The notes under the pieces were generated by a model. It was not told where the DNA came from. It searched no databases and saw only the letters and a list, made by a program, of their open reading frames with translations. 64,000 bases of DNA from assembly GCA_012931725.1 (NCBI GenBank), contig CM022949.1, positions 3,693,934 to 3,757,933 on the forward strand, read 5' to 3'. The stretch is from Litsea cubeba. Lineage: Eukaryota > Streptophyta > Magnoliopsida > Laurales > Lauraceae. A program made the translations under genes and the position numbers. Below are positions 58,001 to 64,000 of the stretch, one piece after another. How positions within the stretch are numbered: the stretch's first letter is position 1; every line of letters begins with the position of its first letter.

Positions 58001-59884
58001 CATTAGCTACTTTAAAATTTTTGGTAGTAAATGTTATATTCTCAAGGATAGAGAATATTGGAGCAAATTTGACTCAAAAAGTGATGAAGGCATTTTTATT
58101 GGCTATTCTCAAAACAGTCGTGCATACAGAGTTTTGAACACAAATACTGGAGCCATACAAGAATCTATAAATGTTGTCATTGATGACAAATTAAAAGATT
58201 CCAGTAATCAAGAAAACCCTGATAATGATGAGATAGAAGTCCCAACAGCTAAGCTGAATGAGCCTCTAAACTCTAAGAACTTGGTAAATATGAAACATCA
58301 TCCTATGGACCAAATTCTAGGAGATCCTTTGGCCGGTGTCGAGACTAGAAGGCAATTGGAAAATATTGTTAGTTATCTTTGCTTTACTTCTATCATTGAA
58401 CCTAAAACTGTTAATGAAGCTTTCTCTGATGATTGTTGGATAGATGCTATGCAAGAAGAGCAAATCAATTTACTAGAAATGAAGTATGGAATTAGTACCT
58501 AGGCCTATTGACAAAAATGTTGTAGGTACCAAATGGATTTTCAAAAATAAACTCGATGAAAATGGTACCATAGTTAGAAACAAGGCCAGATTGGTTGCCC
58601 AAGGATATTCCCAAATTGAAGGAATAGACTTTGAAGAAACATTTGCTCCTGTTGCTAGACTTGAATCCATTAGAATCTTACTTGCCATTGCTTGCTCTTT
58701 GAAATTTAAATTATATCAACTGGATGTGAAAGTGCTTTTCTAAATGGAATATTAGAAGAAGAAGTTTATGTTGAGCAACCTAAAGGGTTTGAAGATCCTA
58801 AGAAGCCTAATCATGTGTATTATCTTAAAAAGGCTCTTTATGGTCTCAAACAAGCTCCTAGAGCTTGGTATGAAAGACTCACTCAATTTTTGGTTGATCA
58901 CAATTTTGAAAGGGGAACTGTTGATAAAACTCTATTTATTCAAAGAATAAATGACACTATTTGATTGCTCAAATCTATGTTGATGATATTGTGTTTGGAT
59001 CTACTTGTAATGATTTAATAGAAGGATTTGCTAATCTTATGAAATCTGAATTTGAGATGAGCATGGTTGGCGAACTTAATTTCTTTTTAGGATTACAAAT
59101 AAAACAACTGACTAATGGAATGTTTATTTCCCAGACCAAGTATGCTAAAGAATTGGTTAAAAGGTTTGGATTAGATTCAGCCAAGCACATGAACACACCC
59201 ATGAGCACAACTCTTAAATTATCTGAGGATATGAGTGGTAAGAATGTTGATCCTAGTCTGTATAGAAGCATGATAGGGAGCCTATTATATATTACAGCTA
59301 GTAGACCTGATATTGCTTTCAGTGTAGGAGCTTGTGCCAGATATCAATCTGATCCCAAAGAAGCTCATTTGAAAGCTGTTAAGAGAATCATTAGATATGT
59401 TTCAGGGACTTCAGGATATGGCTTATGGTATCCATATAATTCATCTACTTATATTGCTGGATACTCAGATGCCGATTGGGCTGGAAATGTGGATGATAGA
59501 AAATCGACTAGTGGTGGTTGCTTCTACCTAGGAAATTGTCTAGTTACTTGGCACAGCAAGAAACAGTCATCCATTTCCCTATCCACAACTGAAGCAGAAT
59601 ATATAGCAGCTGGAAGTGGTTGTACTCAAATGTTATGGATGAAACAAATGCTGAAAGACTATGGTATTGAACAAGGTAGCATGAATTTGTATTGTGATAA
59701 CACCAGTGCTATCAATATTTCCAAAAATCCTGTCCAACACTCTAGAACTAAGCATATTGATATTAGACATCATTTCATTAGAGAATTGGTTGAAGAGGGA
59801 GTCATAGTTTTGGACCATATTTCTACTGAGAAACAACTTGCAGATATTCTGACAAAACCATTGGATGTTTCAAAATTGAAAACA
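55020..59884 (+). pseudogene. Copia gag-pol, interrupted by many frameshifts and stops
   Basis: The gag starts at the ATG at 55020 (RPPLFDGTNYAFWKARM) with a UBN2-like capsid region. Its CCHC knuckle is disrupted by a one-base deletion near 55904, and further breaks lie near 56413 and 56574. Then come the protease (FLDSGCSRHMTG, near 56955), a break at 57160, the integrase zinc region (LWHQRLGHVNHRDLSNL), a break near 57450-57500, the integrase core (YSRFTWVAFLREK, RSDHGGEFEN, NGVVERKNR), a break near 57945, the RT ([20 protein letters not shown]) with breaks near 58490, 58730 and 58960, the YVDD box (58979-58990), and RNase H (DADWAGNVDDRKSTSGG, TTEAEYIAA, YCDNTSAINISKNP). Each domain is recognisable; the whole is not translatable. 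Confidence 0.9.
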
Positions 59885-59999
59885 TGAGAAAATCCCTTGG
59901 TATCTGTGTTGTTAAATAATTTCTTATTGTTTATTTGTTAGTTTCATTTTTTTATTTAATTTAAAAAAAAATTAAAAATAAAATTAGAACATATCATTT

Positions 60000-60190
60000 T
60001 CTTAGAGATCATTGCAGAAGGGTAATATTGTATTAGAATTCACACGCACACACGATCAGTTGGCAGATTTTTTAAAACCCCTGCCAGAAAATAGACTATG
60101 CATAATTAGAAGAGAAATCAATATGATGCATTGCCATGAGTCTTTATTGAATATTTTTCTCAATGGCTTACAAAAACTTGAGACTTCTAG
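60000..60190 (+). pseudogene. Second, diverged Copia pol C-terminal tail
   Basis: About 110 bp after the RNase H stop, the translation IVLEFTRTHDQLADFLKPLP and ENRLCIIRREINMMH matches the end of Copia pol (QLADIFTKPLPE..F..IRRELGM). The element's own pol already ended with QLADILTKPL at 59835-59865. This is therefore an extra, older-looking tail, perhaps acquired by template switching. Confidence 0.6.
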
Positions 60191-61159
60191 CCTCATCATT
60201 CAAATGCTTCTGCTTTCATAGATCATCATACAATCTCTGTCTAAAGGATTAGGCATCCGAATTGAAGAGGTAAGTAAGGATTTTAAATCCTTATTCTCTT
60301 GCTTAAACTCTACTATATTCTATTAGATTCGAGAAGAAGCTGTTGCAGTTCATTGATCTCCTCAATAAACTTTCTGTCGTGCGCGTTCGGGGATCGCACC
60401 GATACGAAAATGAGACAATGGATGAAGAATAATGAGTTCCGAGACTCACAAGCTCATAAATGGCATCTTCATCTATTTATTAGCCAAAGCTCTCTCTTGT
60501 CGCCTTGGTATCATGGAACCTAAGACAGATGCAGAAAAAAGTTGGGATTGAGGTAAAGAATTCCTCATCTCCTGATCAGAAGAAATACTAAAAGGGAATT
60601 TGTGAGCCATTGAAACCTTGAGAAATAAGATTGCAGAAGACAAGAAGAAGTGTTGTTACAAATCAGATAGAACTAAGGCTGCTCTTATAGAATTGGATTT
60701 CGAACAAGACAAAGCTTAATTATTCATATCTTGCTTCAGGATTGAAAATCGCTGAATGCAGATTTTCAAAAGCTACTCAGCTAAGCCTTTGAAATTAAAT
60801 GCGGGCTGTCCCTATATTTTTCTCGTTTGTCAACAACATCCAGCGAATGTGTCAATATCCAGCTGATAATTGCAGAGTTTGTCGGATATGGGTGGTTCCA
60901 GAGTACATCTCTTTGCGGGCGTGGATTGGGTGGGCTTGGGCTTTCGTGATGTGCATAAATTCGGGTTGCACTCACTTAGGACCAGTAAGAATTGTGGGGA
61001 TGAACTTGAATGCCCTCGGCCCTGTCTAATCGAGGCCCATCTATTATCTATGCTTGCATGAATCATCTACCTTCTGTTCTCTAATTTCTATGATTAGCTT
61101 CCAAAGTTTCTCTCAGATTATACATCTCTTTGCCAGTTTTTGACAAAAAGAAGAGAATG

Positions 61160-61994
61160 TTGTTAAGGGGGAGTAGACATCTATAAGATGATCAAATGAG
61201 AATTCATATTTGAGGATCATGGAGACACATATATGAATATGATGTGCTTCATAGTTATATCAGTATGATTATGCAGGTTCATCACTACGGTTAAGTGGTA
61301 AAAAAAAAAAAAAAGGTCAATGAAATGAAATTTCATATGATCTTTATGAGTCCTTACTCTTCAATCGGTTTGTATCATTTGAAGGACTTAGAGAATCCTT
61401 AAATGGATTCATGGAATTGATATTGACTCTCTTAGTTGATTTATATAGTTCAATTCCATCTTAGCATCTCCTTTATAGTCAAATCTTTTGATATCATGCT
61501 TGCTAACCCCTCTATGCTTATAGGTGAATCTTTTTATGTCCTTGATATCATAATATGCTAAATATTGATATCTCTCACTTCTCCTTATCTCTCTATAGTA
61601 CTCCATATGCTTCATCGGACATCTCTTTGTCAATTTGTGACAAAAAGGGGGAGAATAAATGGATTGAATCCTGAAAATGGAGAGATTAAACAAAGGGGGA
61701 GAGTGTATAACAAAGGGTGAAAACACACTCTATCTATGATATTTTGTGACTAACAATTAAGGGGGAGTAGCAATCCCACCATAGAATGTGTATGTCCATG
61801 TCTTATGTAGGTATATCTTTAAGAGACAAAGCACATTCTCAGGGGGAGTATTTAGAGTCATGAGTGTTTGAGTTGTAATTGTTGTATCTATTGTAAAGAT
61901 CATGTCCTCTTGTAATCTTGGTTGTATTTGAGTCCATTTGTCATATTTCAATCAAGAATAGGTGTTTTGCCACGAAATTGACAAAGGGGGAGAT
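61160..61994 (+). other. Series of polypurine tracts before the Copia 3' LTR
   Basis: AAGGGGGAG-type tracts occur near 61165, 61645, 61693, 61760, 61838 and 61984, the last directly abutting the 3' LTR (acaaagggggagat). Multiple tracts are a known trait of SIRE-like elements. The final one would prime plus-strand synthesis. Confidence 0.75.
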
Positions 61995-63602
61995 TGTTAG
62001 TGCCACATTCCTATGAGCACTTGTTTTTGTATTGTCAATTCCGTGTCGAAGAATCCAAGACCTTGCCACTCAGAATTTCTCAAAGAAGATTCAATTCAAA
62101 AGGTCTGTCAAAGCTTTTTGGAAAGCCCAGGTTTCGTCAAAGATCAACATCAAGATGTGCCAACCAAGATCCGGTAATTGGGACCGAAACCATATGCCTT
62201 AGTGACTCTAAAAATCCTAGGCTAAATTATTATTTTGATTGGTTTTAGAAGATTTTTTTTAGCTTATTTAAAACTAAAAAATGACCCCAGATTTCGGCCA
62301 GCCAACCTCATGCGGTTAGAAGTTCACCCCCTAAGTCCACCTGTCATAAGGCATCCAACATGATCATAACACCAGGTCACATTGAGGCTTAGTAAGCATG
62401 AGTATGTATACAAAACTTAACAATAAATAATGTTTTATAAATTAATAAAGAAATATGAAGATTTCAAAACCGGTGTGATTTTGATTACTTTAATATTTTT
62501 CTTACAAAAGTTCCCTCTTATTCATACTCATGTAAGGCCTCACCAAACTTAAGAATAAACAATGTTTTATAAATTATTAAAGAATTCTAAAATTGTCAAA
62601 GATCGGTGGGCTTTTGATTTCTTTAATATTTGTTTTTACAAATGTTCCCTCTTATTCATACTCATGTAAGGCCTCACCAAAGTAATGGTTTAGTAATGGT
62701 TTTTTTAATGTTGGAATAGTGCTCCTATTAGGTACACCCTACCTAACCATTTTATGACCGTTGTAAGTATCCGTTGGATTTTTTCTATAAATACATGAAG
62801 CCCATTTTCAACATTAAGGAGTCCAATTTTTGAAGAGCCTTTGTTCTAAATTCTTGTAAACCTTTCCCAAGCTCTAGCTTCTTCCAAACACACTTAGATT
62901 CTATCTTGAAAAATCCAAGGGCTTACTTAGCTCTAAGGAGTGTGCCTTGAGAAGCCAAATCTAGGGTATCCTAATCCATAAGGTTATCTCTCATTTCTAC
63001 CCTAGAAATCAAACCTCTACAACTTGGTTGTGCATCTCAATGGAGTTTCATCATCAACACCAAGCTAGCCGCAAGAGGTAAAAAGCTTCGATCACGGTCA
63101 AAAGCTTCCTCGAACACTTTCGATCTTCATCAAAGGCAAGTGCTCACCCTCCATTCAAATTTATATCTTTGTGACAGTGGATTGAATCTGTGTGTGTCAA
63201 CCACTCTAAAAAATTATGTGTGGGGATTAGATCTGTGTGATTAAACCTCAGTGATAAAATTGAGTTAGAATCAGTACTTGTGTAGTTTGATTCTTTATAG
63301 TAGAACCAAGGGACTGTGTGACCCTTGAGAGTGGATGTAGGTCTGTGTGACTGAACCACTATAAATCTCTTGTGCCATTTTATCTCTTGTGCTTACTATC
63401 TTGTTTCAAATTAGAGTGTCTCTAATTATTTAAGCACACACACATTGAACTTATAATTCAAACAAGTTATTTTGTTATGTGTGATTATTATTCCAAGTTG
63501 AGATTAACATTGGGCTAGTAAGTTTAAAATTGGCATTAGAATTCCTTTTGTCCTATTCACCCCCCCTCTAGGACTTATTCATTGAACCTAGTTGCACTTT
63601 CA
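61995..63602 (+). repeat. Copia 3' LTR (1608 bp)
   Basis: Near-identical to the 5' LTR. By eye about 15 of about 20 substitutions are transitions. Followed directly by the CATTC target duplication. Confidence 0.93.
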
Positions 63603-64000
63603 CATTCTTGAAGATCCGATCCGTTAAACTTCTTCCTCGCGATCTTCTATTTCCATTGGTTCTAGTTTGGTAAGCTTTCTCTCACCTTCATTTTTCTGTC
63701 ATCTTTTCTTTTGGTTAGATTTATGTTTGATATAGATCTTTTCCTCTCTTTTCTTCTCCGTTGGTGTTTTAGGTTGTGTTTGGTTGGGTTAGATTGTGGA
63801 TCTTGCGGTAGAAAGACTTCTCATCGAGTTTACGTTTACCCAATTATTTCATCTTCTGACATTGAGGCAAGTAGATTTGCAATGTATAATATAGCATATG
63901 TGTTTGTTCCTTTATTGATTTGCAATGGTCTCTTGTTAGATTTTTTCCTTAATTCCAAGCTTGTTTTGATATGAATTTGGGATTTACATGTTAGGTTAGA
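63603..64000 (+). mobile_element. Probable Gypsy LTR, part 2 (runs off the window)
   Basis: Continues the sequence interrupted at 53339. Words CTTGCGGTAGAAAGACTTCT, GTTTACGTTTACCCAATTAT and ACATTGAGGCAAGTAGATTT are typical of Tekay-type LTR 3' parts. Its end, primer site and internal region are outside the window. Confidence 0.48.

Larger units (their letters stand above)
53340..63602 (+). mobile_element. Copia LTR retrotransposon (10.26 kb, SIRE/Maximus-like), nested
   Basis: LTRs of about 1.6 kb (53340-54946, 61995-63602) start TGTTAGTGCC and end CTTTCA. The target duplication CATTC is at 53335-53339 and 63603-63607. The primer site TGGTATCAGAGC lies at 54949-54960, and a purine tract ends at 61994. 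Order is gag, protease, integrase, RT, RNase H, the Copia order. Long LTRs, a long 3' non-coding region (59888-61994) and several purine tracts suggest the SIRE/Maximus group. By eye the LTRs differ by about 20 substitutions and 5 single-base indels. The coding region is broken repeatedly, so the copy is not autonomous. Confidence 0.93.

Noticed and set aside
1..64000. CRISPR array, operon or prokaryotic-type system
   Set aside because: No regularly spaced short repeats with unique spacers and no clustered unidirectional ORFs; all tandem arrays seen are plant mini- or microsatellites.

Overview
The window reads as nuclear DNA of a flowering plant: intron-split genes with GT..AG junctions, AT-rich spacers, (CT)n/(TA)n microsatellites in leaders, and plant-type Copia, Gypsy, MULE, hAT, Helitron, LINE, TRIM, MITE and SINE sequences. 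Long introns packed with transposons fit a large woody-plant genome. The species cannot be fixed from the sequence alone.

Host genes. (1) The left edge holds the first coding exon of an ASHR3-like PHD/SET histone methyltransferase on the minus strand (952-1311); the rest lies outside the window. (2) At 7924-11644 (+) is an intron-containing but broken copy of the Mediator subunit MED28. (3) At 15975-27336 (-) is a complete SERINC/TMS membrane-protein gene with six coding exons (413 aa); its large introns carry a LINE tail, a Copia remnant, MITEs and a U2 snRNA 5' fragment. (4) At 37940-39133 (+) is an intact single-exon F-box gene (397 aa), flanked by two decayed relatives at about 36.7 kb and 46.0 kb.

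Mobile DNA, left to right: a decayed zinc-finger hAT transposase (3.1-5.6 kb); a fold-back structure with two arms of about 260 bp (6.8-7.8 kb); three hAT-type MITEs of one family with 8-bp duplications (8.7, 14.1, 18.8 kb); several tRNA-headed SINEs; a 682-bp Helitron (29.4-30.1 kb); a 3.9-kb MULE with perfect 9-bp target duplication and a TRIM nested inside it (31.8-35.8 kb); a 1.15-kb MULE with perfect 9-bp duplication inserted just upstream of an F-box pseudogene (44.9-46.0 kb); LINE pieces (46.9-48.7 kb); a 1.5-kb inverted repeat (51.3-52.8 kb); and a 10.26-kb Copia element (53.3-63.6 kb) nested in a probable Gypsy LTR that runs off the right edge.

Overall this is a gene-poor, repeatedly invaded stretch in which insertion order can often be read from target duplications and nesting. 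I found no operon-like or defence-like system. The most informative points are the F-box trio with an in-window empty site for the MULE, the multiply broken MED28 copy, the retroposed U2 fragment, the two long inverted repeats, and a young-looking Copia element whose gag-pol is already broken in many places. All domain calls are by eye from translated sequence; no database search was run.
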